A DNA stretch of 9,413 nt, taken from Candidatus Hydrogenedentota bacterium (GTDB lineage Bacteria; Hydrogenedentota; Hydrogenedentia; Hydrogenedentales; GCA-2746185). Below, in pieces: positions 1-6,866 of the stretch; within the stretch, counting starts at the first letter, position 1, and the number at the start of each line of letters is the position of its first letter. Both the position numbers and the translations under genes were made by a program. The stretch lies in assembly GCA_030123645.1 (NCBI GenBank), contig JASJYE010000068.1, positions 1 to 9,413 of the forward strand, given 5' to 3'. The notes beneath the pieces are model-generated. The model was not told where the DNA came from. It worked only from the letters and a program-made list of their open reading frames with translations, and made no database searches.

Positions 1-240
1 CTGGCCCCTAGACTATAGTTTTGCAGTTATGCCGCTTGTCGATGTGCGTGGGTCTAGGCCCTCTTTGGTTTTTGGAATGGGTGTATGTTTGCAGGGGTAT
101 GCGAAAACCTTCCGGGCTAGACCGAATAGCCCAGCGGATTTCGTAGTGAGACACAAAAAAAGTCCCTAGGGGGCTTGTTGAGGGGCTAAGCACTAAGGCG
201 CCCTTTGCGATCCTCGAATAGCTTGCGCGCGCCCGCCGGG
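1..240. other. Non-coding stretch, no gene recognised
   Basis: I find no credible gene here. The short open frames have no family resemblance and no convincing ribosome-binding site. A small perfect inverted repeat of 6 bp (GGGCTA / TAGCCC) lies at 114-132 with a 7-nt loop. A 7-bp inverted match (CCTAGAC at 7-13, GTCTAGG at 52-58) brackets the first 60 bases. Neither is followed by a T-run, so I do not call a terminator. Confidence 0.5.
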
Positions 241-321
241 CATTGCGCGCGTTGTGGCAATCTCTTTAGCCGATGGCAATTGGGAATGCGAGATTGCCAC
301 GTCGCTGCGCTCCTCGCAATG
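241..321. repeat. REP-like inverted repeat pair (BIME-like element)
   Basis: Two copies of one short motif face each other. The left copy has CATTGCG at 241-247 and GTGGCAATCTC at 254-264. The right copy has the exact complements, GAGATTGCCAC at 290-300 and CGCAATG at 315-321. The spacer between the two motif parts is 6 nt on the left and 14 nt on the right, so the left unit looks internally shortened. The right copy, read on the minus strand, resembles the 'TCATTGCGAGGAGCG..GCGACG..GCAATCTC' type of dispersed intergenic repeat found in many bacterial genomes. That family assignment is from memory. The element sits about 165 nt past the MATE stop, a usual place for such repeats. Confidence 0.65.
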
Positions 322-487
322 ACAAAAAACACTGTGTCAACGTTGAATCGATCCATTTCTCCGTGTAATACACTATCGGAAACAAACTTGCGCTGCCAAT
401 CGCTAAGGGGCTGTGAGCTATCCGGGCTAAGGGCCCGCTTTCTCCCGGCATGTTGCCCTTAGAGCGACCACGAAACGGGGCGAAGGT

Positions 488-1912
488 TCAACCGCTGCCA
501 GTTCCCCGGGACGATGCCGGTTCGGGACCGGTGTCTAAGGACTCGTGTTCGGGGACGTATATGGGTGGGGGCTGGGGGCGGAAGGCGCGCATTTCGTAGA
601 TGACCCAGGCGGTGGTGAGGATGACGGAGACGAGTTCGGCGACGGGGAGGGATACCCAGATCCCAAGCAGGCCGAGATAGCGCGGCAGGATGAGGATCAT
701 GGGAATGAGAAAGAGGATCTGGCGGGACATAGTGAGGACGAGGGCGGGCAGGGCTTTTCCGATGGCTTGAAAGAAACTGCCGCCGACCATAGTGAGACCG
801 GCGCAAGGCATGCAGATGATGGTGATTCTGACGATGTTGACGCCTTCGTCGATCATGGCGGGGTCGTTGCTGAAGAGGTCGAGCATGGGCCGGGTGAAGA
901 TCATGACGACGAGGAATCCGGCGCTGGCGATGGCGGTGCCGACGATGGCGCTGGCGTGGACGGCTTTCTTCACTCTGGACAGGTTGCGGGCGCCGTAGTT
1001 GAAGCCGACGATGGGTTGGAGTCCCTGTACGAGGCCGAAGAGGGGCATGTAGAAGAACGAGAGGGCACGGTTGGCGACGCCGAAAATGGCAAGGTGGGTG
1101 TCGGTGCCGTAGTAGATGATGGATCTGTTGATGATGATGGCCATGGCGCTGCCGGCGGCCATTCGGACGAAGGAGACCGCGCCGATTCTGAGGATTTCGG
1201 CGAGGATGGTCAAATCGGGGATGAGGTCTGCGCGGCGGATGCGAAGCATGCTCTTTCCGCTGATGAAGTAGCGGCAAAGGTAGCTGAAGCTGCACAGGCT
1301 TGAAGCGACGTTGGCCCAGGCGGCCCCACGGATGCCCATGTCGAGGCCGAAAATGAGGATCGGGTCGAGGATGATGTTGACGGTAGCGCCGATGAGCATG
1401 GCGATCATGGCTATCTTGACGTTGCCTTCGGAACGGACGACATTGTTGCAAGAGATGGCGAAGCTGAAAAAGCAGGTGCCGACAAGAAGGATGGAGAGGT
1501 ACTGATGTGCGAAGGGGAGGACCGCGTCGGTGGCGGCGAAGAGCCGTAGGAGCGGGGTCAGGAATGCGTAGCCGAGGAGGACCATGACGAGGCCGAAGAA
1601 GGCGACCGTGGTGAAGGAGGTGCCGGCGGCGCGCTCTGCTCTCCGCTGATTGCCGGAGCCGAGGCTGCGTGAGATGACGGAGGCAGTGCCGACGCCGACA
1701 GTCATACCGATGGCGAGGATGAGCATCTGGATGGGAGAGGACACGACTAGGGCGGCGAGGGCCAGGGTGCCGTGCTCGGTGTTGCCGACGAAGATAGTAT
1801 CGATTATGCCATTGAGGGAGTTGGCGAACATGCCGACGGAGGCGGGCAGGGCATAGCGCAGGAGAAGTTTGCCGATTTTCTCGTTGCCCAGCTCGTATCT
1901 ACGATCATCCAT
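488..1912 (-). CDS. MATE family efflux transporter, MepA-like
   Basis: This 474-residue integral membrane protein should export cationic drugs or metabolites in exchange for Na+ or H+. The length matches the family (about 450-480), and hydrophobic segments run through residues 15-450, consistent with twelve helices in two homologous halves. Family marks include LPASVGMFANSL near residue 22, the NNVVRSEGN segment near 156, NIILDPILIFG near 179, and GLVQGLQPIVGFNYGAR near 303, which is typical of MepA-type members. The last 25 or so residues form a Pro/Ser/Gly-rich cytoplasmic tail without recognisable function. The ATG start is supported by an AGAAGGG Shine-Dalgarno at 1922-1928 (9-nt spacing). 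The gene stands alone on its strand with more than 350 nt of non-coding sequence upstream. Substrate cannot be read from sequence. The long open frames on both strands inside it are shadows of its GC-rich codons. Confidence 0.93.
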   Translation of the reverse strand: MDDRRYELGNEKIGKLLLRYALPASVGMFANSLNGIIDTIFVGNTEHGTLALAALVVSSPIQMLILAIGMTVGVGTASVISRSLGSGNQRRAERAAGTSFTTVAFFGLVMVLLGYAFLTPLLRLFAATDAVLPFAHQYLSILLVGTCFFSFAISCNNVVRSEGNVKIAMIAMLIGATVNIILDPILIFGLDMGIRGAAWANVASSLCSFSYLCRYFISGKSMLRIRRADLIPDLTILAEILRIGAVSFVRMAAGSAMAIIINRSIIYYGTDTHLAIFGVANRALSFFYMPLFGLVQGLQPIVGFNYGARNLSRVKKAVHASAIVGTAIASAGFLVVMIFTRPMLDLFSNDPAMIDEGVNIVRITIICMPCAGLTMVGGSFFQAIGKALPALVLTMSRQILFLIPMILILPRYLGLLGIWVSLPVAELVSVILTTAWVIYEMRAFRPQPPPIYVPEHESLDTGPEPASSRGTGSG

Positions 1913-1993
1913 CTTTGGCGACCCTTCTGTCCGTGCGGTCTTCCGCGTCCGAAGGAATCGAGGGATCTTAGCAGCCGGGCCGACCGGGTGCGC

Positions 1994-2023
1994 ATTCTAT
2001 CACCCGCGGGCGCGGATGGCCAA
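1994..2023 (-). promoter_or_regulatory. Candidate sigma70-type promoter for the MATE gene
   Basis: On the minus strand, TAGAAT (1994-1999) matches the -10 consensus in 5 of 6 positions and is preceded by TGA, giving an extended -10. TTGGCC (2018-2023) lies 18 nt upstream as a weak -35 (4 of 6). Transcription would begin about 75 nt before the ATG at 1912. This is motif matching only. Confidence 0.35.
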
Positions 2024-2160
2024 AGCCGCCGGTTCGCGGAGGACAAGTGCCGGCCACAAGAGAATCCCGAGATTTCTCCATGTGCCTTTGCCGCCACTGA
2101 AGCTCGCACCGCCATCCTTGCACTTTGCAATGCAGCAGTTCTCCGTACGGCTAAGTTTCC

Positions 2161-2184
2161 GTAACAAGCTGAACCGCTTGTTGC
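2161..2184. other. Hairpin in the gap after the IPT-like gene
   Basis: GTAACAAGC and GCTTGTTGC pair as a 9-bp stem with one T.G wobble around a 6-nt loop, about 90 nt beyond the stop of the gene ending at 2272. No T-run follows on either strand, so it is not a clear intrinsic terminator. The rest of the 1913-2271 gap holds the MATE promoter candidate and no gene I can support. Just after the hairpin, 2181-2200 loosely resembles the repeat at 241-321 (shared TTGC and GAGCG.AGCGA), possibly a decayed copy. Confidence 0.4.
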
Positions 2185-2271
2185 ATCGAGCGTAGCGAGG
2201 GCAGCCAAGACTATCGCTGCGAAAAAGGCGTGAACGACTGCCCGCGTTGCCGCCTGTAGAAATCGCCCCTT

Positions 2272-2751
2272 TCAAATAGCCGAATTTTCCACATATTTGA
2301 AGCCATGCCGCCGCTGAACGCTTTCCCCAGTCTTCTTGTTTCGGGTTTGAATGGCGATGCTCCGAAATCCGCCCGTCGGTAGGTCCGGGAAGCCTACGAG
2401 TATGGAAGTCCCATAGGGATCTACCTCTAGAATCTTGGCCGGGACTGCAGCCAAGGTAAGTTCGAGATGTTCTGCAGGGGCAAATCCTCGGCCTATGATC
2501 CGAATCGGAAAATCGCTTTTGTTCCCCTCCCGTGGCGACACTCGCTCGATCTGCATTCCGTGATGAGACCTTGCTTCTAGTCGTCCTGCTTCCCGCTCCC
2601 TATCTCTCCGCGCCCCGTCGAGGCACTCGGTTTGGAGAAGATACTTAGCCGTATACAGGGTGCCTATCGTTAGGCCAAATGCTAAGTACACCGCTGGGGG
2701 ATTAAAGCAAGCCACGCGCTCGCGCGCCAACCGAAGGCCGAACAGAGGCAA
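2272..2751 (-). CDS. Membrane-anchored protein with IPT/TIG-like domain (hypothetical)
   Basis: I do not recognise a named family for the whole 159-residue protein. One hydrophobic segment (about residues 18-37) is followed by a charged linker (42-63). A C-terminal region (about 66-155) has the look of an IPT/TIG immunoglobulin-like fold: the IERVSP opening, RIIGRGFAP, alternating beta-type segments, PDLPTGGFRSIAI, and an aromatic closing strand near HGFKYVE. Such domains are usually extracytoplasmic and bind carbohydrate or protein. The topology would be an N-terminal anchor with the domain outside. The start is uncertain: the longest frame begins at a TTG with a weak AGG upstream. It overlaps the preceding small ORF by 70 bp out of frame. 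One extra T in the TTTTTT run at 2750-2755 would fuse the two into a protein of about 206 residues. Overlap, frameshift mutation or sequencing error are all possible. Confidence 0.6.
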   Translation of the reverse strand: MPLFGLRLARERVACFNPPAVYLAFGLTIGTLYTAKYLLQTECLDGARRDREREAGRLEARSHHGMQIERVSPREGNKSDFPIRIIGRGFAPAEHLELTLAAVPAKILEVDPYGTSILVGFPDLPTGGFRSIAIQTRNKKTGESVQRRHGFKYVENSAI

Positions 2752-2894
2752 AAAATACCTGGCAGGGCGAAGCGCGGCGCCAATAGGCCAAAGATAGAAA
2801 ATGGGAATATCGCCGCCCCCAACACAAGCAATATGACGCCTGTTACATATCGTCCGGCGGCGGGCATCTCTTGTCTCTCCCGGCTGGGCTTCAT
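2682..2894 (-). CDS. Small hydrophobic membrane protein, coupled to the glycosyltransferase
   Basis: This 70-residue protein has a basic N-terminus, a strong transmembrane segment at about residues 16-38, and a weaker hydrophobic stretch at about 43-65. No family is recognised. Its ATG overlaps the glycosyltransferase TGA in an ATGA arrangement (2891-2894), a classic sign of translational coupling, which is the best evidence that at least its start is real. The end is less certain. The last 23 or so residues, after the T homopolymer at 2750-2755, are in a different frame from the downstream IPT-like ORF. If the homopolymer has lost one T, this would be the N-terminus (about 47 residues) of that protein. 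Confidence 0.5.
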   Translation of the reverse strand: MKPSRERQEMPAAGRYVTGVILLVLGAAIFPFSIFGLLAPRFALPGIFCLCSAFGWRASAWLALIPQRCT

Positions 2895-3649
2895 CCCTGT
2901 CGCCCGTTATACCAATACTCCTTAGCGAACTTCTCCATCCTTCGGTGAAAGAAAAGGTGCATGAAAGGAAAGGTCAGGATCATCTTCACGTAATGCCATT
3001 CGCCATGAAGATCAAATTTGCGTGTGGACGTAATAGCCTTGGCAGAAGTCAGGCGGACGAGTCCCTGCCCACGCCTCTTTCCAAGTCGCCTGAGGTCAAG
3101 CAGAAACTGCACGTCTTCGGCATACAGACGCTCCTCGTTGTAGCCGCCGATTCGCTCAAAATCAGTGCGCCGACAGAAGACTACACCTGTATCCAACTTC
3201 ATCAGCAGGGCCAACGGCACCATGAGGGCGTAGGCGCAGGCAATACCCGGCGATAGGCGCTCCATCTTGACACCTGTCGCCCCCGCGATAAACTTCCCGG
3301 ATTCGATGGCGCGCCGTACGCTGTTGAACGTATCAGGGTGAATCTGCGTGTCCGCGTCCACGAAGGCGAGTATCGCGCCTTTCGCAACTTTCGCCCCTCC
3401 GTTCCGGGCGGCCGCGATCGCACGCGTTTCGACCCGAACGACGACGCAGCCGTGTTTCCGAGCGAGGTCGGGCGTGGCGTCGGTGGATGCGTTGTCTGCT
3501 ACGATCACCTCTATCGCACTGGGCCCGCCGGAATAATGTGCTCTTGCTTCGTCGACCGTGTCCAGAAGACGCGGAAGGTAGGCTTCCTCATTGTAGGCGG
3601 GGATCACAAGGGAAATGTCCAGCGGATGCGTTTGTGATTCGGATTCCAT
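2891..3649 (-). CDS. Family 2 glycosyltransferase
   Basis: This 252-residue GT-A fold glycosyltransferase of the GT2 family transfers a sugar from a nucleotide-sugar donor. The motifs are in the expected order: VIPAYNEE (15-22) for the nucleotide, DNASTD (52-57), the metal-binding DAD (98-100), and YAEDVQF with the ED pair at 178-179, the usual catalytic-base region. The short hydrophobic stretch around 130-150 (ALMVPLALLM) and the aromatic, basic C-terminus suggest membrane association, but there are no clear multiple helices. The ATG has AGGGA about 7 nt upstream. The gene leads a cluster: its stop overlaps the start of a small membrane protein, followed by an IPT/TIG-like protein. That points to modification of a surface glycan, lipid or protein, but the acceptor cannot be told. 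Confidence 0.9.
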   Translation of the reverse strand: MESESQTHPLDISLVIPAYNEEAYLPRLLDTVDEARAHYSGGPSAIEVIVADNASTDATPDLARKHGCVVVRVETRAIAAARNGGAKVAKGAILAFVDADTQIHPDTFNSVRRAIESGKFIAGATGVKMERLSPGIACAYALMVPLALLMKLDTGVVFCRRTDFERIGGYNEERLYAEDVQFLLDLRRLGKRRGQGLVRLTSAKAITSTRKFDLHGEWHYVKMILTFPFMHLFFHRRMEKFAKEYWYNGRQG

Positions 3650-3690
3650 GCATGCTTCCCTAGTTGCCTTCCAGGCCGGTCCCGGGCATT

Positions 3691-3699
3691 ATTATGGCA
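3691..3699 (-). promoter_or_regulatory. Candidate extended -10 promoter for the glycosyltransferase cluster
   Basis: Minus-strand TGCCATAAT contains CATAAT (5 of 6 to the -10 consensus) preceded by TGC, the extended -10 pattern, about 42 nt before the ATG at 3649. I see no good -35 at normal spacing. Weak evidence. Confidence 0.28.
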
Positions 3700-3941
3700 C
3701 AAGTTGACCACCCACATGCGCACTATTGGGGAGCTGGCTGGATTTCAACAGTCATAGAGATGACCTGTCCCGCTCCCCTTGACGATTGGGCCGCAAATAA
3801 GACATGCGAAGCGTATGGGAAAGGAGTCTTAGTGTGGCGGACGAGGAATTGGGCGAGGCTCAGCGTTGGACGGCGAAGCGGCGCAGAGCGATGATGTGGA
3901 GCCCGCGGGTGGCATAACGCGGACCCTTTCGGATGATTCTA

Positions 3942-3988
3942 GGCGTCATTGAACTTCAAATATCGGAGTCTGCAAGTTCAATGGCGCC
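3942..3988. other. Strong 15-bp hairpin with possible pseudoknot
   Basis: GGCGTCATTGAACTT (3942-3956) pairs with AAGTTCAATGGCGCC (3974-3988) over 15 bp with a single T.G wobble and a 17-nt loop. The first part of the loop, CAAATAT (3957-3963), is also perfectly complementary to ATATTTG at 4000-4006, which would close an H-type pseudoknot. It lies 86 nt beyond the stop of the HTH gene. There is no T-run after it on the minus strand, so it is not a standard intrinsic terminator. The rest of 3650-4073 shows no supportable gene. Confidence 0.6.
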
Positions 3989-4073
3989 AATGCGAACGAA
4001 TATTTGCAAGGCACAACCCTTGTTGCAGACGGTGTTCTTAGCACGGCAGGAGTGTGTTCCTATTCCACATGTT

Positions 4074-4559
4074 CTAGCGGCTGGGCTTCCGCTTGCGCTT
4101 CGCTTTCTTCTTCTCCCGGAGTGCCTCAAGTTGCTGCTGCGCTTCTTTCCGGTTGAACTTTCTGACCGCCACAATCGCCGTCTTGGCGTTTCCGCGGAAG
4201 CTCAGCCGCCCCTCCTTATGCTCCCATTGATACACCGTCTGGGTGCTGACCCCGACCAGTTTGGCGAAGTCCGCCTGCGATAGACGCAGTTTGTCGCGTG
4301 TGGCATGGACCATCTTTGCAGTGATGCGGGCCTTGTCCACGTCCCCGTCCGCCACCAGCATGCTCTGCTTGCGGCGCTTCTGGGCCTCGGAAAGTAGCAG
4401 CCGGTTCTGCCGTTCCAGTTTCGCGAGGCGGCGCTTATGATCGGCGGCCACGCGTTTGAGCATGGCATTGTCTTTGCGCAGATTAGCGACCGCCATCTTG
4501 CTTTCTTTACGTGCCAGTCTCTGAATCTCTTCCTTCAGCACTCTTGCGATGTCCGGCAT
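4074..4559 (-). CDS. XRE-type helix-turn-helix DNA-binding protein with N-terminal coiled coil
   Basis: This 161-residue, very basic protein begins MPDIARVLKEEI. Residues 1-65 are rich in Leu, Lys, Arg and Glu in heptad-like spacing and probably form a coiled coil for dimerisation. A helix-turn-helix follows at about 80-125, with the signature RLSQADFAKLVGVSTQTVYQWE: helix 2 on SQADFAKLVG, recognition helix on STQTVYQWE. A Lys/Arg-rich tail (140-161) could add DNA contacts. Similar coiled-coil plus XRE proteins occur in many environmental bacteria, mostly of unknown target. I chose the ATG at 4559 rather than an upstream one because AAAGGAG sits 6-7 nt before it and a good promoter lies just beyond. 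The longer frame to 4658 would extend across that promoter. The gene is monocistronic. It could be a transcriptional repressor or the antitoxin part of a degraded pair, but no toxin is adjacent. Confidence 0.85.
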   Translation of the reverse strand: MPDIARVLKEEIQRLARKESKMAVANLRKDNAMLKRVAADHKRRLAKLERQNRLLLSEAQKRRKQSMLVADGDVDKARITAKMVHATRDKLRLSQADFAKLVGVSTQTVYQWEHKEGRLSFRGNAKTAIVAVRKFNRKEAQQQLEALREKKKAKRKRKPSR

Positions 4560-4591
4560 GATTTTCTCCTTTAGCTTCTGGGGTGCGGTGA

Positions 4592-4621
4592 AGTATAGCG
4601 GACGCGGTTGCCATGCGCCAA
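4592..4621 (-). promoter_or_regulatory. Sigma70-type promoter of the HTH gene
   Basis: On the minus strand, TATACT (4592-4597, 5 of 6 to consensus) is preceded 18 nt upstream by TTGGCG (4616-4621, 4 of 6). The predicted start near 4585 gives a short leader of about 25 nt carrying the AAAGGAG ribosome-binding site. This placement supports the ATG at 4559 and rules against the longer frame. Confidence 0.6.
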
Positions 4622-4668
4622 CGAACGTGAATTCAGGCCTATTCGCCCTCGAACCCATCCCTCAACAG

Positions 4669-4719
4669 CTACGAATAGCTTGGCGGCTTCGACGGCTCCG
4701 AGACGCGTGCCCGGTTCAT
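4669..4719 (-). CDS. Possible 16-codon leader ORF (unverified)
   Basis: A short frame encoding MNRARVSEPSKPPSYS starts at an ATG preceded by a strong GGAGGGG (4725-4731) at 5-nt spacing, and ends at TAG about 110 nt before the HTH gene. Serine and proline make up half the peptide. It could be a translated leader, a remnant of a longer degraded gene, or chance. I see no clear promoter for it. Confidence 0.2.
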   Translation of the reverse strand: MNRARVSEPSKPPSYS

Positions 4720-4883
4720 GTGTTCCCCTCCACGGGGGCCATCTCTTCCCACTCGCGGGACATCGACCGAGAATCCACCTAATGCCGACTCTCTAATCCG
4801 AGCGATTGCGGGACTTGAACCTCGACTGAGTTTCTTGACTTTACTAGAGCATACAGGTCCTACACTCGGGATCATATAAGGTC

Positions 4884-4934
4884 GCGGTTTAAGAACCCGC
4901 CCTCGTTGGTCCTCTTAAGAGGACACCGGGTGTC
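4884..4934. other. Three clustered hairpins downstream of the AOR gene
   Basis: Within 51 nt there are three structures: GCGGTT / AACCCGC (4884-4900, one bulge), the perfect 16-nt palindrome GTCCTCTTAAGAGGAC (4909-4924), and GACAC / GTGTC (4922-4934, 3-nt loop). The last two share bases 4922-4924, so they cannot form together. The nearest lies about 14 nt past the AOR stop at 4948. This may be a 3'-end processing or termination region, although no long T-run follows. The palindrome could also be a dimer-binding operator. The rest of 4560-4947 holds only the HTH promoter and the tiny ORF. Confidence 0.45.
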
Positions 4935-4947
4935 AATCCATGTGTGT

Positions 4948-6861
4948 CTAACCCAATCTGCCGGCACTTGCCAGTTTGTCGGCTATGTCCTTCATGTCTA
5001 GCGCTTCCAGCTTCGCTCTAGTCGGCCGTCCGGTGTCGACATTCCAGCCGCGCAGTTTGTAGAATCTATCTTTGAGCGGTTCCCATTGCGCCCTGTCCAA
5101 AGGCTCAGACAGGGTCTCCGGGCTTTGAACTTTAATGACTTCCTTGAACATGTCGGGGCAAAGCGTATCGCCATCCCTATGGCGGTCTTCCCTCAGCACC
5201 ATGATGGCTCTGCGCAGGTTGTAGATTCTTTCCCCCGCCTCCCATAGCTTGTCTACACTATAGTCAATCCCCGTAACTGCCGATAGGAGCTGGCTTTCGA
5301 AGATTCTGATGTCCATTTCAGGTGGATGAAAAAACATGAGCGGCATGCTGGCAAACTCGCAAATGGGCAGGGCGTTCCTCAGGCTTTGCTGATGCTGAAC
5401 CCATACGGTTTCACGTTCAACGCCCTCGTATACGTTCTGGTGCTTGCCTTCGCTTTCTCCCGCAAGATAGCCGCCCGGCACATCAAACCAGTCGGCAATC
5501 TCTTTGCTTATGCCAAAGCCGCTCACGTAGTCATGGCATGAATTGAAGGGGTCACGCGTGTCCGTGGCCCAGTGCAGCGCCTCTCCCACACCTCGTATAT
5601 GGTGAGATCTATGGCCCCAAGCCGGGAAGATTGAGCGATACAGTTCCAAGGCGCGCTCGCCAAACTGCTCGGCAGCTCTTGCCCCGCCTTGAGAGAGAGG
5701 GCTGGTGCCGTCTGCAATTCCGCCGAGGAATTCTTCGAGGAACGCGTGATGCACTTCCGCACCGCCAAACTCCGCTTCCTTACGTCTCTCTAATGCCGGA
5801 ATGGCAGATAGGCCGAAATCTTCCTTTGTCAGTATGCCCGTCTCCTTGATGGTGCGGTAAAAGAACAACATAAGTCCTACGAGCTCGAAGTTGTTGATAC
5901 CCAGCTTCTGAGACAATATGTTGCCTTCCCACATACCTTCAATGTTTTCACCCATAGCGTCATTGCCGCTGGAATATTGATACCAGTTGTCGTTACACAT
6001 CTGAACGCCTTCGCCTATCCCGGGAATGTCGTAGTAGCCCTGGCATTGATAGGGGCAGGCGTAACATCCGGCGAATTTCTTCAGATACTTCTCTGCCATC
6101 TTCGCCTTGACGGTCTCGCTTTTCTGGGGATACCTTCCCCATATTTGTCCTGCACCGGCCACCCATTCTCCGGCCTCCTTTCTCTGGCGGATGAGTTCCA
6201 TAAAATCATCGGGCCGGGCCATCTTGAGGCTGCCGGTTCCCTGGGCGAGAATGGCCTTCAGATTCTTTGAACCCATAACGGCGCCGTAGCCGCCTTGACC
6301 GGCGGCGCCGGAGGTCTCGTTTAGAATGATGGCGAGCCGGCTAAGATTTTCGCCCGCCGGGCCAGTAACAAGGGCTGAAGCCCGGGGATGACGGGCCGTC
6401 AACGCCTTCTGAGTCTCAAAGGTATCCAAACCCCAAAGATCGCCGGCATCCTTGATTTCCACATCCCCATCGTGTATCGCCAGGTAAACCGGTGCGTCCG
6501 CCTTTCCGACAATGACGATGGCATCATAGCCGGCATACTTGAGTTCCGCAGGGAATTTCCCTCCGAATCCTGAGTGGGTAAAAAGCTCATCCGGATAGCA
6601 TTGGGGTGCGATGGAACAGATGGTCGCACGGGTAAACGGTCCGCTGGCGCCGGCGAGAGGGCCCGTTGAGATTATGATGGGGTTGTCGCCATGAAAGGCG
6701 TCGACTTTCGGGCAGCCCAGTTCCCAAAAGATCTTGCTGTTCAGGCCTACGCCGCCAATGTATTTTTCTGGTTCGAAGTCCGATGTGGGCACCTTGGTGA
6801 TCTTCCTACTGCTAAGGTCGACCCACAGGATCTGCCCGGTCCAACCATAGGAATCTTGCAT
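4948..6861 (-). CDS. Tungsten-dependent aldehyde:ferredoxin oxidoreductase family protein (AOR / BamB-like)
   Basis: The 637-residue length is typical of AOR-family subunits, which bind a tungsto-bispterin and one [4Fe-4S] cluster and oxidise aldehydes to acids or, in BamB-type members, reduce aromatic acyl-CoA esters. The N-terminal domain has YGWTGQILWVDLSS (5-18), YIGGVGLNSKIFW (34-46), STGPLAG (65-71), and the pterin-binding region AGQGGYGAVMGSKNLKAI (187-204). Cluster ligands are C266, C269 and C273 (CYACPYQC), with C501 as the likely fourth. The two pterin motifs normally written DxxGLD and DxxGLC appear degenerate here, as QKLGINN (318-324) and NALPIC (496-501), so substrate may differ from classic AORs. 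The C-terminal YKLRGWNVDTGRPT region is typical. The ATG follows the polyferredoxin stop by 5 nt, with GGAGAGG as ribosome-binding site inside the end of that gene, so the two are co-translated and the ferredoxin is the likely electron partner. Confidence 0.92.
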   Translation of the reverse strand: MQDSYGWTGQILWVDLSSRKITKVPTSDFEPEKYIGGVGLNSKIFWELGCPKVDAFHGDNPIIISTGPLAGASGPFTRATICSIAPQCYPDELFTHSGFGGKFPAELKYAGYDAIVIVGKADAPVYLAIHDGDVEIKDAGDLWGLDTFETQKALTARHPRASALVTGPAGENLSRLAIILNETSGAAGQGGYGAVMGSKNLKAILAQGTGSLKMARPDDFMELIRQRKEAGEWVAGAGQIWGRYPQKSETVKAKMAEKYLKKFAGCYACPYQCQGYYDIPGIGEGVQMCNDNWYQYSSGNDAMGENIEGMWEGNILSQKLGINNFELVGLMLFFYRTIKETGILTKEDFGLSAIPALERRKEAEFGGAEVHHAFLEEFLGGIADGTSPLSQGGARAAEQFGERALELYRSIFPAWGHRSHHIRGVGEALHWATDTRDPFNSCHDYVSGFGISKEIADWFDVPGGYLAGESEGKHQNVYEGVERETVWVQHQQSLRNALPICEFASMPLMFFHPPEMDIRIFESQLLSAVTGIDYSVDKLWEAGERIYNLRRAIMVLREDRHRDGDTLCPDMFKEVIKVQSPETLSEPLDRAQWEPLKDRFYKLRGWNVDTGRPTRAKLEALDMKDIADKLASAGRLG

Positions 6862-6866
6862 CTGTT

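Noticed and set aside
205..462. 85-codon plus-strand frame overlapping the REP-like element
   Set aside because: It is largely translation of the repeat and lacks any protein family signal.
545..1303. 252-codon plus-strand frame, very rich in Asp, Glu, Gly and His, opposite the MATE gene
   Set aside because: It is antisense to a clear twelve-helix transporter. Its composition is what GC-rich membrane-protein codons give when read backwards, and it has no domain.
459..1451. 330-codon minus-strand frame rich in Arg, His and Pro
   Set aside because: Out-of-frame shadow of the MATE gene, with low-complexity composition and no family.
3664..3894. 76-codon plus-strand frame in the gap before the HTH gene
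   Set aside because: No ribosome-binding site, no family character, and mixed composition typical of chance frames.
4560..4658. N-terminal extension of the HTH protein to 4658
   Set aside because: It would cross the TATACT/TTGGCG promoter, and the strong AAAGGAG site clearly serves the ATG at 4559.
4795..4880. Possible tRNA on the minus strand (GGTTCAAGTCC, T-loop-like, at 4811-4821)
   Set aside because: The T-stem does not pair beyond two bases, and no matching 5' acceptor strand (AGCGATT) or anticodon stem is found upstream. At most it is a fragment or chance match.
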